Assembly (NCBI RefSeq): GCF_900113275.1
Contig: NZ_FOOU01000009.1
Coordinates: 1 to 64,000, forward strand
Direction of reading: 5' to 3'
Origin: Neptunomonas qingdaonensis
Lineage (GTDB): Bacteria; Pseudomonadota; Gammaproteobacteria; Pseudomonadales; Balneatricaceae
Length of the DNA: 64,000 nucleotides
In this document: positions 29,587-39,391 of the stretch, in pieces
How the letters are laid out: each line of letters starts with the position of its first letter
Position numbering within the stretch: position 1 is the stretch's first letter
Notes under the pieces: model-generated
Databases searched by the model: none
What the model was told of the DNA's origin: nothing
Seen by the model: only the letters and a program-made list of their open reading frames with translations
Position numbers and translations under genes: made by a program

Positions 29587-31828
29587 TTACATTCAGCGCT
29601 ATTTCATTCTGATCATCCACCGATACCTGAACTTCCCCACCCTCTTCAGCTAATTCACCAAACAGAATCATTTCAGCCAGTGGTTTTTTCAATTTGTCCT
29701 GAATCAGACGCTTCATAGGACGCGCGCCCATTTTTTCATCATAACCATGCTCAGCAAGCCATGTTCGCGCATCATCATTGACGTGCAGCACGACACGCTT
29801 ATCGTCCAACTGTGCCTGCAACTCTGTCAGGAACTTATCGACAACACCAATAATGATATCTGGCGGCAATGATTTAAACTGAATGACCGCATCCAGACGA
29901 TTACGAAACTCAGGAGAGAACAGACGCTTGATCGCCTCCATACCGTCCGTTGAGTGATCCTGATGCGAAAAGCCGATAGAAGGACGGCTCATAACATCAG
30001 CGCCTGCATTGGTTGTCATCACCAGAATTACATTCCTGAAATCTGCTTTACGGCCATTGTTATCCGTTAACGTTCCGTTATCCATCACCTGCAAAAGAAT
30101 ATTAAAAACTTCAGGATGGGCTTTCTCGATCTCATCGAGTAACAATACGCAGTGAGGTGATTTATTCACCGCTTCTGTCAGCAAACCGCCCTGGTCATAA
30201 CCAACGTATCCCGGAGGTGCCCCGATCAATCGAGACACTGTATGGCGCTCCATATACTCTGACATATCAAAACGGATCAGCTCGATACCCAGAATCCTTG
30301 CCAACTGCATGGTGACTTCTGTTTTACCCACACCCGTTGGGCCTGAGAACAAAAAGTTACCGACAGGCTTATGAGGGTCGTTCAAACCGGCACGGGATAA
30401 CCGAATAGCCGATGACAATGAAGAGATCGCCTCTTCCTGACCCAGCACCACCATTTTCAAATTTGAGTCTAGCTTTTTAAGTTGCTCTTTATCTGATACA
30501 GAGACGGTTTTAGGCGGAATACGGGCAATTTTTGCCACGACAGCTTCTACTTCATGCACTCCGATAATCGGGCTGCGATCGGCCTCTTTCAGCAGACGCT
30601 GATAAGCACCGGCTTCATCGATCACATCAATTGCTTTATCCGGCATATGCTTATCGTTGATATAACGATCTGCCAGCTCAGATGCCGCTCTTAACGCTTC
30701 ATCTGTGTATTCAATCTCATGGTGCTGCTCAAACCTCTTGCGCAAGCCACACAGAATCTCGTAAGTTTCCTGAACATTAGGCTCAAGCACATCAACTTTC
30801 TGGAAGCGTCGCGCCAGTGCGCGATCCTTCTCAAAAATACTGCGAAATTCCTGAAAAGTTGTCGACCCGATACAACGCAAATCACCCGAACTCAGCAGCG
30901 GTTTGAGCAGGTTGGAGGCATCCATAGAGCCGCCGGAAGCAGCGCCAGCACCAATAATGGTATGAATCTCATCTATAAACAGAATCGCATTATCTTTAAC
31001 TTTCACTTCATTGAGTAACGCTTTTAGGCGCTTCTCAAAATCACCACGGTATTTAGTTCCTGCCAGCAGCGCTCCCAGATCAAGTGAATAAACAATACTG
31101 CCGTTCATTACTTCAGGGATTTGGTCTTCAACTATAAGTTTTGCCAACCCCTCTGCGATAGCCGTTTTTCCGACACCGGCCTCACCGACCAGTAATGGAT
31201 TATTTTTACGCCGACGAGAGAGAATCTGGATAACGCGCTCAACCTCACTACTACGTCCAATCAGTGGGTCAATGCGCCCTTCTGCTGCTTCCTGATTCAG
31301 GTTGACTGCATACTTACTCAGCGCACTGGGTTCGTTACTTTTCGATGTACCGTCCGATTCCAGCACACCATCGCCTTCATGATCGTCCTGACCAACACGA
31401 GAGATACCATGCGACAGGTAGTTCACCACGTCAACACGCTCAACGCCTTGCTGCTGCAACACATAAACAGCATGGCTTTCTTGCTCACTAAAGATAGCTA
31501 CAACGACATTAGCGCCTGTTACTTCGCTCTTGCCTGAAGATTGGACATGAAAGACAGCACGCTGCAATACACGCTGAAATCCTAAGGTAGGCTGGGTCTC
31601 CATCGCCGGTATGTTGTCCGGTAATAACGGCGTCGTTTCTTCTATAAATAAACTAAGCGCTGTGCGCAGTGCATCTACATCAGCGCCACACGCTGCCAAC
31701 ACTCTGTGAGCATCCCTGTTATCAAGCAGAGCTAACAACAAGTGCTCAACCGTCATAAATTCATGACGACTGTCTCTGGCGCCTTTAAAGGCCGCACTTA
31801 ATGTTTCTTCCAGTTCACGATTCAACAT
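29573..31828 (-). CDS. clpA: ClpA, ATPase subunit of ClpAP protease
   Basis: A 751-residue AAA+ unfoldase. The Clp_N double repeat occupies residues 1-145 (ClpS docking site), AAA domain 1 has Walker A GEAGVGKTA, AAA domain 2 has Walker A GPTGVGKTE, and a C-terminal D2-small domain follows. No long middle domain is present, which separates ClpA from ClpB. It follows clpS by 13 bases on the same strand. Its partner ClpP is not in the window. Confidence 0.97.
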   Translation of the reverse strand: MLNRELEETLSAAFKGARDSRHEFMTVEHLLLALLDNRDAHRVLAACGADVDALRTALSLFIEETTPLLPDNIPAMETQPTLGFQRVLQRAVFHVQSSGKSEVTGANVVVAIFSEQESHAVYVLQQQGVERVDVVNYLSHGISRVGQDDHEGDGVLESDGTSKSNEPSALSKYAVNLNQEAAEGRIDPLIGRSSEVERVIQILSRRRKNNPLLVGEAGVGKTAIAEGLAKLIVEDQIPEVMNGSIVYSLDLGALLAGTKYRGDFEKRLKALLNEVKVKDNAILFIDEIHTIIGAGAASGGSMDASNLLKPLLSSGDLRCIGSTTFQEFRSIFEKDRALARRFQKVDVLEPNVQETYEILCGLRKRFEQHHEIEYTDEALRAASELADRYINDKHMPDKAIDVIDEAGAYQRLLKEADRSPIIGVHEVEAVVAKIARIPPKTVSVSDKEQLKKLDSNLKMVVLGQEEAISSLSSAIRLSRAGLNDPHKPVGNFLFSGPTGVGKTEVTMQLARILGIELIRFDMSEYMERHTVSRLIGAPPGYVGYDQGGLLTEAVNKSPHCVLLLDEIEKAHPEVFNILLQVMDNGTLTDNNGRKADFRNVILVMTTNAGADVMSRPSIGFSHQDHSTDGMEAIKRLFSPEFRNRLDAVIQFKSLPPDIIIGVVDKFLTELQAQLDDKRVVLHVNDDARTWLAEHGYDEKMGARPMKRLIQDKLKKPLAEMILFGELAEEGGEVQVSVDDQNEIALNVTVAA

Positions 31829-31841
31829 AGCTATGTCTCCG

Positions 31842-32186
31842 CTAAACAGCTTCCACTTCAGATAACAAAGGATGCTTATTATCTCTAGAGTATTGATTCA
31901 CTTGTGCCGCTTTAGTTTCAGCGACATCACGAGAAAATACACCACAATCACCTTTACCTTGCGTATGTACAGCCAACATCACCTGTGTTGCCTGCTCCTG
32001 CGTCATACTAAAAAATATCATCAACACCTCAACAACGAACTCCATCGGAGTGTAATCATCATTTAACAACACCACACGATACATAGGAGGCTTTTTAAGT
32101 TTGGGTGAAGCCTCTTGTGTGGCAATACTTCCGTCATCAGAAAAAGGCTCATTTCCCTCTTCCCCTTCCGACGAAAGCCGGGTCAT
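31842..32186 (-). CDS. clpS: ClpS, adaptor for N-degron substrates
   Basis: A 114-residue adaptor that delivers proteins with N-terminal Leu, Phe, Tyr or Trp to ClpAP. The folded core begins [20 protein letters not shown]; the ND pair and the downstream His ([15 protein letters not shown]) line the N-end binding pocket. An N-terminal unstructured tail of about 35 residues is acidic, as needed for substrate engagement. The start at 32186 has AGAGAG six bases upstream; an ATG eight codons earlier (32210) is also possible. Confidence 0.94.
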   Translation of the reverse strand: MTRLSSEGEEGNEPFSDDGSIATQEASPKLKKPPMYRVVLLNDDYTPMEFVVEVLMIFFSMTQEQATQVMLAVHTQGKGDCGVFSRDVAETKAAQVNQYSRDNKHPLLSEVEAV

Positions 32187-32331
32187 TTTTAACTCTCTTT
32201 CGGCCTGCATGAACAATCTCTATAAAAATTATGGGTAAACTTAAGAACAATTAGCGTCACCCCATCACAATGTTATACTCGATTTAAACAGGGGCAGTAA
32301 ACATACTATACATTGTCTCTGAGTCAACGAG

Positions 32332-32403
32332 TCACACCTTCTATATAGAACATTGTAGCAGGTGTGAGCTTTGCAGTTCAGGCTTACTCTCTGCATGTAA
32401 GCC
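32332..32403 (+). promoter_or_regulatory. Structured leader before the cold-shock gene
   Basis: Two hairpins precede the csp gene: TCACACCT/AGGTGTGA (32332-32339 with 32360-32367) and GGCTTAC/GTAAGCC (32381-32387 with 32397-32403), ending 28 bases before the ATG. Structured 5' leaders are common in cold-shock mRNAs, where they affect stability and translation. The transcription start was not identified with confidence. Confidence 0.45.
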
Positions 32404-32431
32404 AGTAAATTAGTTAAAATGGGAGTTTGTA

Positions 32432-32653
32432 ATGCAGACAGGGAAAGTAAAGTGGTTTAATAATGCAAAAGGCTTTGGCTTCATTGTAGCGGATGAAAAC
32501 CATACTGAAGACCTCTTTGCTCATTACTCAGCCATACAAGTCGAGGGTTACAAGAGCCTCAAAGCAGGACAGCCCGTCAGTTTTGAAACTACACCCGGCC
32601 CAAAAGGCACACATGCGGTTAACATTACCCCTCTGCCTCAAGCTGAGGCATAA
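32432..32653 (+). CDS. Cold-shock-domain protein (CspD-like position)
   Basis: A 73-residue protein made of a single cold-shock domain. RNP1 is KGFGFIVAD and RNP2 is DLFAHYSAI, the nucleic-acid-binding motifs of the family. It binds single-stranded RNA/DNA. The gene is divergent from clpS and next to icd, which is the place of cspD in Pseudomonas and E. coli, hence probably a stationary-phase or replication-related member rather than a cold-induced one. RBS GGGAG lies eight bases upstream. Confidence 0.93.
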   Translation: MQTGKVKWFNNAKGFGFIVADENHTEDLFAHYSAIQVEGYKSLKAGQPVSFETTPGPKGTHAVNITPLPQAEA

Positions 32654-32664
32654 ATGGCACCACA

Positions 32665-32694
32665 AAAACCAGCTACTAGATAGCTGGTTTTTTT
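32665..32694. terminator. Bidirectional terminator between csp and icd
   Basis: AAAACCAGCTA (32665-32675) pairs with TAGCTGGTTTT (32681-32691), followed by more T; the 5' side is A-rich. It can serve csp on the plus strand and icd on the minus strand. Confidence 0.9.
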
Positions 32695-32701
32695 CATTTG
32701 C

Positions 32702-33958
32702 CTACATCCCCTTAATAATCGCATCCCCAAACTCTGACGATGATAACAAGGTGGCTCCTTCCATCAAACGCTCAAAATCGTAAGTCACTGTTTTAGCGCT
32801 GATGGCAGCATTCATACCTTTTAATACCAAATCAGCTGACTCAACCCAGCCCATATGCCGCAACATCATTTCAGCCGACAAAATCAATGAACCCGGGTTC
32901 ACCTTGTCCTGGCCTGCATATTTCGGTGCTGTGCCATGAGTGGCTTCAAAAATAGCAATACTGTCAGATAAATTTGCCCCGGGTGCTATTCCGATTCCTC
33001 CGACTTCAGCGGCCAGCGCATCTGAGAGGTAATCACCATTCAGGTTTAGCGTAGCAATAACATCGTACTCCGCCGGACGCAGTAGTATTTGTTGCAGCAT
33101 CGCATCCGCTATCACATCCTTAACGATAATATCTTTACCTGTCACCGGGTGTTTAAACACCATCCATGGGCCGCCATGCAAGAGTTCAGCGCCAAATTCT
33201 TCAGCCGCTAACTCGTAACCCCAGTCTTTAAATGCACCTTCCGTGAATTTCATGATATTGCCTTTATGTACCAGCGTCAGTGAGTCACGGTTATTATCGA
33301 TACAGTACTGTAAGGCTTTACGCACCAGACGCTGTGTACCCTCTTTTGACACGGGCTTGATACCAATACTACAATTTTCTTCAAAGCGAATTTTAGTGAC
33401 ACCCATCTCTTCGGTGAGAAATTTAATTACTTTCTTAGCGTCATCAGAACCCGCTTTCCATTCAATACCCGCATAGATATCTTCTGAGTTCTCTCTGAAA
33501 ATAACCATATCAACATCTTCTGGCTGCTTAACAGGGCTGGGGACACCTTTGAACCACATCACAGGTCGCTGGCATACATACAGGTCCAACTCTTGGCGCA
33601 ACGCTACGTTCAAGGAACGAATCCCACCGCCAACAGGCGTGGTCAACGGCCCCTTAATCCCAACAACAAACTCCTTAAATGCTTGCAGTGTTTCCTCTGG
33701 CATCCAAGTATCCTGGTCATACACCTGAGTTGCTTTCTCCCCTGCATAAACCTCCATCCAGGAAATTTTACGTGTACCGCCATACGCTTTTTCAATCGCA
33801 GCATCAATTACACTGATCATGGGTGGTGTAACATCGACACCAATACCATCACCGGTAATAAATGGAATAATAGGGTTGTCAGGCACGTTCAGTGAGAAAT
33901 CGGCATTCACTGTGATCTTCTCGCCTTTTGCCGGAATCATAATATTGCTGTAACTCAT
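32702..33958 (-). CDS. icd: Isocitrate dehydrogenase, NADP-dependent
   Basis: A 418-residue TCA-cycle enzyme forming 2-oxoglutarate and NADPH. The isocitrate-binding serine loop is in [15 protein letters not shown]; the Asp metal ligands are in the [13 protein letters not shown] region; the NADP-binding segment is [13 protein letters not shown]. Length is that of the E. coli-type homodimer. It is monocistronic and convergent with csp. The ENSED loop serine is the site of AceK phosphorylation in enterics; aceK is not in the window. Confidence 0.97.
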   Translation of the reverse strand: MSYSNIMIPAKGEKITVNADFSLNVPDNPIIPFITGDGIGVDVTPPMISVIDAAIEKAYGGTRKISWMEVYAGEKATQVYDQDTWMPEETLQAFKEFVVGIKGPLTTPVGGGIRSLNVALRQELDLYVCQRPVMWFKGVPSPVKQPEDVDMVIFRENSEDIYAGIEWKAGSDDAKKVIKFLTEEMGVTKIRFEENCSIGIKPVSKEGTQRLVRKALQYCIDNNRDSLTLVHKGNIMKFTEGAFKDWGYELAAEEFGAELLHGGPWMVFKHPVTGKDIIVKDVIADAMLQQILLRPAEYDVIATLNLNGDYLSDALAAEVGGIGIAPGANLSDSIAIFEATHGTAPKYAGQDKVNPGSLILSAEMMLRHMGWVESADLVLKGMNAAISAKTVTYDFERLMEGATLLSSSEFGDAIIKGM

Positions 33959-34080
33959 CGCTCTACTCCAATGAAAATCATTAAATAGATTCGTAGAAAT
34001 AAGTATCGACAGGCATAATTAACAAAACCTGCAGATCTAGCATATTGCCATACCTTACTCATACTACAGAAATAGGATCC

Positions 34081-34749
34081 ATGTCTAATATCTTAATCAT
34101 TAACAAGCCATTTCAGGTACTTACACAATTCACCGATCAAGATGGCCGCAAAACACTGGCCGACTATATTCAAAAACCTGGATTCTATGCCGCAGGCAGG
34201 CTCGATTACGATTCAGAAGGCTTATTGATACTCACGGACGACGGCTCACTACAGCACACACTGGCACACCCAAAATTTAAAATGGAAAAGACCTACTGGG
34301 CTCAAGTAGAAGGCAAGGTAAGCGATGATGCTCTTAAACAGTTGCGCAACGGCGTTGCGCTAAAAGATGGTAAAACACGCCCCGCAAAAGCTGAGTTAAT
34401 TGCCGAACCTGACATTTGGCAGCGAAACCCGCCCATACGTGAGCGAAAAGAGATACCGACCAGCTGGATTGAACTCAAAATAACCGAAGGAAAAAACCGC
34501 CAGGTACGACGCATGACAGCGGCCGTCGGCTTCCCTACATTGCGCCTGATTCGCTATGCAATAGGCACCTGGACGCTGGGCGCATTGCAACCCGGAGAGT
34601 ACAGAGAAGAAGTTGTCGATATCCCCCCCATCGCTAAGATAGCGAAGCGACAACACTCTTCATCATCGCGCTCATCATCCACTGCTTCAGCCACTGCGGC
34701 TAATAAAAGAAGAACCACTCATTCTAAAGCTAAACCCAGAAGTCGCTAA
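34081..34749 (+). CDS. rluE: 23S rRNA pseudouridine synthase, RluE type
   Basis: A 222-residue RsuA-family synthase; RluE makes pseudouridine 2457 of 23S rRNA. The start at 34081 follows AGGA and begins [19 protein letters not shown], the usual N-terminus without an S4 domain. Catalytic Asp is in [14 protein letters not shown]. The C-terminal 40 residues are a Ser/Lys/Arg-rich tail ([20 protein letters not shown]) longer than the domain needs, probably an RNA-binding extension. It is divergent from icd, as in Pseudomonas and E. coli. Confidence 0.9.
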   Translation: MSNILIINKPFQVLTQFTDQDGRKTLADYIQKPGFYAAGRLDYDSEGLLILTDDGSLQHTLAHPKFKMEKTYWAQVEGKVSDDALKQLRNGVALKDGKTRPAKAELIAEPDIWQRNPPIRERKEIPTSWIELKITEGKNRQVRRMTAAVGFPTLRLIRYAIGTWTLGALQPGEYREEVVDIPPIAKIAKRQHSSSSRSSSTASATAANKRRTTHSKAKPRSR

Positions 34750-34769
34750 AAACACCTTGATATAGCGTG

Positions 34770-35702
34770 TCACTGCAACCCGCTCATCCATAAAGTAACA
34801 CTCAGCAGAGACACAACCGTTGAGACCACGACAATTTGTGATGTTTCTTTTTCAAAAACATCATATTTCAAAGCAACCACATGCGCTAACGCTCCGGTTG
34901 GAAGCGCCGTCAATAACACAGTCGTTGCCATCCAGATAGGATCATTGATATCCAGCAACAAAAATGCGCTTAATGTCAGTGCCGGATGCAGACACAACTT
35001 TACAAATACCATCCACCCGAGCTCTGCCAAATCGATGCTGGTTTTTGCAAACTGCAAACTCGCCCCAAGACAAAACAGAGCAACCGGTACGGCCGCTGGC
35101 GAGAGCATAATTAATAAGGTATCGATCGCATCAGGCATGGGAATCTGATTCGCTGAAACGAACAGCCCTAACATTGTCGAGAGAAAAATCGGGTTACGCA
35201 GTAGCGAGCGGTCCAAAATAGACAAAATGGGTTTTAATCCAATCTCTTTCTGGCGAATCGCTTCAATAAAAATCTGAGCACCACCAATCAGAAATACATT
35301 ACCTACCAAAATAATACTCACCGTTGCCACATACGCCTCCTCTCCGAAAATAGCAAAGGTCAGCGGAATACCCATGTAGGCGTAGTTTGAAAAGGTCCCG
35401 TTTAAGGCGCGTAGCACTCGCTGCTCTGCATGCCTGGCATTAAATAATGTACGACTGACAACCAACACAACCATAGCCGTGAGTATCACGCCTATAAAAA
35501 AAGCTGCCAAGGCAGGGGCATTGATGAGATTGTCGATAGGCGCTTTACTGGCAGCATTAAACAGTAACGCGGGAACGGCCAGATAATAAACAAACTGATT
35601 AAGACCAGGCAGCATTTTGACATCAAAGACGGTACGTTTTGCCAGATACCCTAGTGCAATCATTAAAAACAACGGCAATATTGACTGAAAACTCAACAAC
35701 AT
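34770..35702 (-). CDS. AEC-family (auxin efflux carrier-like) transporter
   Basis: A 310-residue membrane protein with about ten helices in two halves, typical of bacterial AEC/Mem_trans permeases (for example FLMIALGYLAKRTVF at the start and TALPTGALAHVVALKYDVF near the end). Characterised members carry dicarboxylates such as malate or malonate, but the substrate here is open. The start lies four bases after the LOG gene stop on the same strand, so the two are probably cotranscribed. Confidence 0.87.
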   Translation of the reverse strand: MLLSFQSILPLFLMIALGYLAKRTVFDVKMLPGLNQFVYYLAVPALLFNAASKAPIDNLINAPALAAFFIGVILTAMVVLVVSRTLFNARHAEQRVLRALNGTFSNYAYMGIPLTFAIFGEEAYVATVSIILVGNVFLIGGAQIFIEAIRQKEIGLKPILSILDRSLLRNPIFLSTMLGLFVSANQIPMPDAIDTLLIMLSPAAVPVALFCLGASLQFAKTSIDLAELGWMVFVKLCLHPALTLSAFLLLDINDPIWMATTVLLTALPTGALAHVVALKYDVFEKETSQIVVVSTVVSLLSVTLWMSGLQ

Positions 35703-35706
35703 ACTG

Positions 35707-36267
35707 TTATTTCCACTTCTGCGCAGGCGCTTGATAATTGATTAAAAGCTCAAGCAGCTCTTCAGCGTCTGCACTCACCTGCATCATCTGTGCATATTCC
35801 GGGCGCATGAACTCCTGATTAACTACCGTATCTATGAAGCCTAATAACTGATCATAATAACCATTAATATTCAGGAAACCGCATGCCTTGTAATGATAAC
35901 CAAGCTGCCCCCATGTCCAGATTTCAAAAATCTCTTCGAGCGTTCCTATTCCACCAGGCATCGCAATAAAAGCATCTGCCAGCTCTGCCATTTTTGCTTT
36001 TCGCTCATGCATGTCGGTAACAATAAATAGCTCGGTCACGCCGCTGTGCTGAATCTCTTTATCTGTTAGTGTAAGCGGCATAACACCATAAACCTTGCCA
36101 CCCGCCTCAAGCACGCTATCGGCGATCACACCCATCAAGCCGGTCTTACCACCGCCATATACCAGTTCATGCCCTTGCTGTACTAACAACTGCCCCAACT
36201 GCCGGGCTTTGTCTGCAAATATTGGATTCACACCACGACCAGACCCGCAAAAAACTGCTATTTTCAT
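35707..36267 (-). CDS. LOG-family protein (TIGR00730 type)
   Basis: A 186-residue Rossmann-fold protein. YGGGKTGLMG and the hallmark PGGIGTLEEIFEIWTWGQLG are the LOG phosphoribohydrolase motifs. Family enzymes split nucleoside monophosphates into base and ribose 5-phosphate; plant and some bacterial members activate cytokinins. In this setting a nucleotide-salvage or housekeeping role is more likely than hormone production. It is followed by the AEC transporter in one unit. Confidence 0.92.
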   Translation of the reverse strand: MKIAVFCGSGRGVNPIFADKARQLGQLLVQQGHELVYGGGKTGLMGVIADSVLEAGGKVYGVMPLTLTDKEIQHSGVTELFIVTDMHERKAKMAELADAFIAMPGGIGTLEEIFEIWTWGQLGYHYKACGFLNINGYYDQLLGFIDTVVNQEFMRPEYAQMMQVSADAEELLELLINYQAPAQKWK

Positions 36268-36363
36268 TCCCGTTTCACTTCTTTAATGTAACAATGAGAT
36301 CAGCTTACCAAAATTTTCTATGCAGAGTAGGCACAGATTGTTGCCTATTTTCATGAGGTTACC

Positions 36364-36846
36364 ATGCTAAAATCTTTTGCTGCTTTCACCCTTCTCACCA
36401 GCACTCTTATTTTAAGCGGATGTTCTGACAATGAAGTTGGCAACGTCAGCCTGGGTATATTCACCACAAAAGACATCAAACTTGTAATCGTCAAAGACCC
36501 TGAAGTGCCAGGTGTCAGTTGTCATATTGCACATGTTGAGGCCAATCTTGATTTTGCAGATCCTTCCGATATGTCAATTGCCTGCCGACAAACCGGCCTC
36601 ATCACCCTTGCTATGATCGCTGCTATCGATAAAAGCAAAGATGGCGAAGTGGTTTTTAAAACATCTAAAAGCATTCTTTTCAAAAGCCTGAAAGTCCGAC
36701 GCATCTATGATGCGGAGAATAAAACGCTCATCTATGTCAGTTACTCAACCAAAGAGATAGAAGGAAGCCACAAACACTCGTTATCGACCGTGCCGCTCTG
36801 GGGCAATCCAGTGTGGAAAGAGGTTGATCAATTAGCAACGCAATAA
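36364..36846 (+). CDS. creA: CreA-family lipoprotein
   Basis: A 160-residue protein of the CreA family, recognised by segments such as VSLGIFTTKDIKLV, VPGVSCHIAHVEANLDFADP and SDMSIACRQTG. Family function is unknown. The N-terminus ends in LILSGC with Cys20, a lipobox, so this copy should be a lipid-anchored periplasmic protein. The gene is alone, divergent from the LOG gene, and converges with a LysR regulator. Confidence 0.88.
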   Translation: MLKSFAAFTLLTSTLILSGCSDNEVGNVSLGIFTTKDIKLVIVKDPEVPGVSCHIAHVEANLDFADPSDMSIACRQTGLITLAMIAAIDKSKDGEVVFKTSKSILFKSLKVRRIYDAENKTLIYVSYSTKEIEGSHKHSLSTVPLWGNPVWKEVDQLATQ

Positions 36847-36874
36847 CAGTAAGAAAAACAATACTGATGCTTTA

Positions 36875-37759
36875 CTAATACGTTGTTAAGAGAACATCCA
36901 CTAAGCCCTTCGCGGCGGCAGATAATGGATAGCGCCGTCGTGTTATAACCCCTACCTGGCGACTAATCACCGGCGCTTCTAAAGGCCGGCATACAGCACC
37001 TAATTCAGTCATCTGCCCTAAACACAGCGAAGGCACCACACTCACACCCAAACCCGTAGCAACCATCCTACCGATGGTAGCCAATTGGTGTGTTTCGAAC
37101 TGAGGTACAATTGTCATGCCTTGTTTTTCAAGCATTCGATCAACAAGCAGACGAATATTGGAAGGCCGCTGCAAAATGATAAAGTCATCTTGCAACAAAG
37201 CTTCCCACTGAACTATGGTTTGACTCAGCAAAGCATGCTGTTGAGGAAGCACGGCAATAAACCGATCATCGAACAGCGAGTGAAACAATAGATCCTCAGT
37301 GTCACCAGGATCAAAAGACACCCCCACCTCTACTCGCCCATCGCGTACCATATCAACAACATCTTCAGCGATGACATCATGTACCGTCATATTAATATGA
37401 GGATATTTATCCCGGAAATTACGGATTGCAGTCGGCAATTGATTCGAAGCGAAAGATGGCATGCTAGCGATTGCCACCTTGCCACGAAACAGAGAAAAAC
37501 GACTATGCATTTCATCACACGCTTCATCCAGGTCTGCCAGCAAGCGCTGAGCCCGGGGATAGAAAGCTTCACCCTCCGGCGTCAGCGACAAAGTTCTTGT
37601 CGTACGCGATAACAACGGACCTCCTAACCCCTCTTCCAGATTTTTAATAGCCACACTTAATGCGGGCTGCGAAAGATGTACTAACGCACAGGCCTCAGTA
37701 AAGCTACGCGTCTTAACAACGGCCACGAACGCACGCAATTGCTTAATAGATATATTCAT
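36875..37759 (-). CDS. LysR-family regulator divergent from the CoA-transferase genes
   Basis: A 294-residue LysR regulator with HTH at residues 17-36 (SFTEACALVHLSQPALSVAI) and a full substrate-binding domain. It is transcribed away from scoAB with 145 bases between, the classical layout for a LysR protein controlling its neighbour. By inference the inducer would be a short-chain 3-oxoacid or a related compound. The intervening DNA has AT-rich dyads (AATAAATTTATT at 37762-37773; ATTAAT at 37771-37776 and 37783-37788). Confidence 0.88.
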   Translation of the reverse strand: MNISIKQLRAFVAVVKTRSFTEACALVHLSQPALSVAIKNLEEGLGGPLLSRTTRTLSLTPEGEAFYPRAQRLLADLDEACDEMHSRFSLFRGKVAIASMPSFASNQLPTAIRNFRDKYPHINMTVHDVIAEDVVDMVRDGRVEVGVSFDPGDTEDLLFHSLFDDRFIAVLPQQHALLSQTIVQWEALLQDDFIILQRPSNIRLLVDRMLEKQGMTIVPQFETHQLATIGRMVATGLGVSVVPSLCLGQMTELGAVCRPLEAPVISRQVGVITRRRYPLSAAAKGLVDVLLTTY

Positions 37760-37904
37760 TTAATAAATTTATTAATTCTTCTATTAATTTCATTGGATAA
37801 ATATAAAAGAGTATAAGACACTTAACAAACTATAAAACCGTCTCATTTCAGTTCTGCACGAGACGGGCCGAATAACAATAAGCTACAAGGCATGGAGATA
37901 TTTA
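37760..37904. promoter_or_regulatory. Divergent regulatory region, lysR / scoA
   Basis: 145 bases, strongly AT-rich next to the lysR start. A 12-bp palindrome (37762-37773) and the dyad TTAAT-N6-ATTAA (37772-37787) are candidate LysR sites. The scoA ribosome-binding site is in AAGGCATGGAG before the ATG. Confidence 0.45.
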
Positions 37905-38603
37905 ATGTCGGGTTTTGATAAAGTAGTACATAGCTACGAAGAAGCGATGGCTGGTCTTGAAGATGGTATGACAGTGATCGCCGGTGGTTTCGGTCTTTGC
38001 GGTATTCCTGAGAACCTTATTGCTCAAATGAAAAAAATGGGCACTAAGGATTTGACGATTGTTTCCAACAACTGCGGTGTTGACGGTTTTGGTCTGGGCA
38101 TCTTGCTGGAAGACCGTCAGGTTAAAAAAATGGTCTCTTCTTACGTCGGTGAAAATGCGCTGTTTATGGAGCAGTTACTCGCGGGTGAGCTGGAAGTAGA
38201 ATTAACACCTCAAGGCACACTCGCTGAAAAAATGCGCGCGGGTGGTGCAGGTATCCCTGCATTCTTCACCGCGACGGGTTACGGTACACCGGTAGCTGAA
38301 GGCAAAGAAGTCCGTGAATTCAATGGCCGTAACTACATAATGGAAGAATCAGTAACCGGTGATTTCGCCATTGTTAAAGGCTGGAAAGCCGACAGATACG
38401 GCAACGTCATCTATCGTCACACAGCTCAGAACTTCAACCCAATGGCAGCTACTGCAGGTAAAATCACAGTAGTAGAAGTGGAAGAGATTGTGGAGCCGGG
38501 CGAATTAGACCCGTCACAAATCCACACGCCGGGAATCTATGTTGATCGCCTGATTCTGGGTACTTTTGAAAAACGTATCGAACAACGCACAGTCCGTAAG
38601 TAA
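37905..38603 (+). CDS. scoA: 3-oxoacid CoA-transferase, subunit A
   Basis: A 232-residue alpha subunit of a succinyl-CoA/acetate:acetoacetate CoA-transferase. [20 protein letters not shown] is the conserved CoA-binding start and [15 protein letters not shown] the glycine-rich core. It works with subunit B encoded 12 bases downstream to activate acetoacetate as acetoacetyl-CoA. That would use the acetoacetate released by the leucine pathway at 49-57 kb. Whether succinyl-CoA or acetyl-CoA is the donor cannot be told. Confidence 0.93.
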   Translation: MSGFDKVVHSYEEAMAGLEDGMTVIAGGFGLCGIPENLIAQMKKMGTKDLTIVSNNCGVDGFGLGILLEDRQVKKMVSSYVGENALFMEQLLAGELEVELTPQGTLAEKMRAGGAGIPAFFTATGYGTPVAEGKEVREFNGRNYIMEESVTGDFAIVKGWKADRYGNVIYRHTAQNFNPMAATAGKITVVEVEEIVEPGELDPSQIHTPGIYVDRLILGTFEKRIEQRTVRK

Positions 38604-38615
38604 GGGGTTATTAAG

Positions 38616-39272
38616 ATGGCACTAACACGTGAACAAATCGCAATCCGTGTAGCCCGCGAACTGCAGGACGGCTACTACGTAAATTTAGGTATCGGCATCC
38701 CAACACTGGTTGCTAATTATGTTCCGGAAGGCATGGAAGTTATGCTGCAGTCAGAGAATGGACTGCTCGGTATGGGACCATTTCCGACTGAAGATCAAAT
38801 CGACGCCGATATGATCAATGCCGGTAAACAGACAGTAACGGCCGCCACAGGCGCATCTATCTTCTCATCCGCCGAATCATTTGCCATGATCCGTGGTGGT
38901 CATGTTGACCTGACTGTTTTAGGTGCATTTGAGGTTGATGTAGAGGGGAATATTGCCTCTTACATGATTCCTGGCAAGCTCATCAAAGGTATGGGCGGCG
39001 CAATGGATCTGGTGGCGGGTGCCGATAACATTATCGTCACTATGACTCATGCCTCTAAACACGGTGAGTCAAAACTACTGACTAAATGTTCGCTTCCACT
39101 GACCGGCGCAGGCTGTATCAAAAAAGTATTAACTGATCTGGCATATTTGGAAATTGAAGATGGCGCTTTCATCCTCAAAGAGCGCGCTCCAGGTATCTCT
39201 GTTGAAGAGATCATCGCTAAAACTGAAGGTAAGTTGATCGTTCCTGATCATGTACCGGAAATGGTTTTCTAA
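38616..39272 (+). CDS. scoB: 3-oxoacid CoA-transferase, subunit B
   Basis: A 218-residue beta subunit. Glu47 in the SENGLLGMGP motif is the catalytic glutamate that forms the CoA thioester intermediate. GYYVNLGIGIPTLVANYVPE at the N-terminus and GGAMDLVAGADNIIVTMTHA in the middle are family hallmarks. RBS AAGGGG lies just after the scoA stop. It ends the operon; a hairpin follows about 33 bases later. Confidence 0.94.
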   Translation: MALTREQIAIRVARELQDGYYVNLGIGIPTLVANYVPEGMEVMLQSENGLLGMGPFPTEDQIDADMINAGKQTVTAATGASIFSSAESFAMIRGGHVDLTVLGAFEVDVEGNIASYMIPGKLIKGMGGAMDLVAGADNIIVTMTHASKHGESKLLTKCSLPLTGAGCIKKVLTDLAYLEIEDGAFILKERAPGISVEEIIAKTEGKLIVPDHVPEMVF

Positions 39273-39304
39273 GGACTGCCTGAAAGCAATTATATTGCTG
39301 ATTA

Positions 39305-39347
39305 CCCGGACTTGTTTACTTCTCTGTTCAAGCAAGTTCGGGATTTT
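39305..39347 (+). terminator. Probable terminator of scoAB
   Basis: CCCGGACTTG (39305-39314) pairs with CAAGTTCGGG (39333-39342) with one G-T wobble, followed by ATTTT. The loop is 18 bases. Reasonable intrinsic terminator. Confidence 0.65.
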
Positions 39348-39391
39348 CAGTTAAATCTACTGACGTCCCTTTTACGACCCTTCTCTTACTG

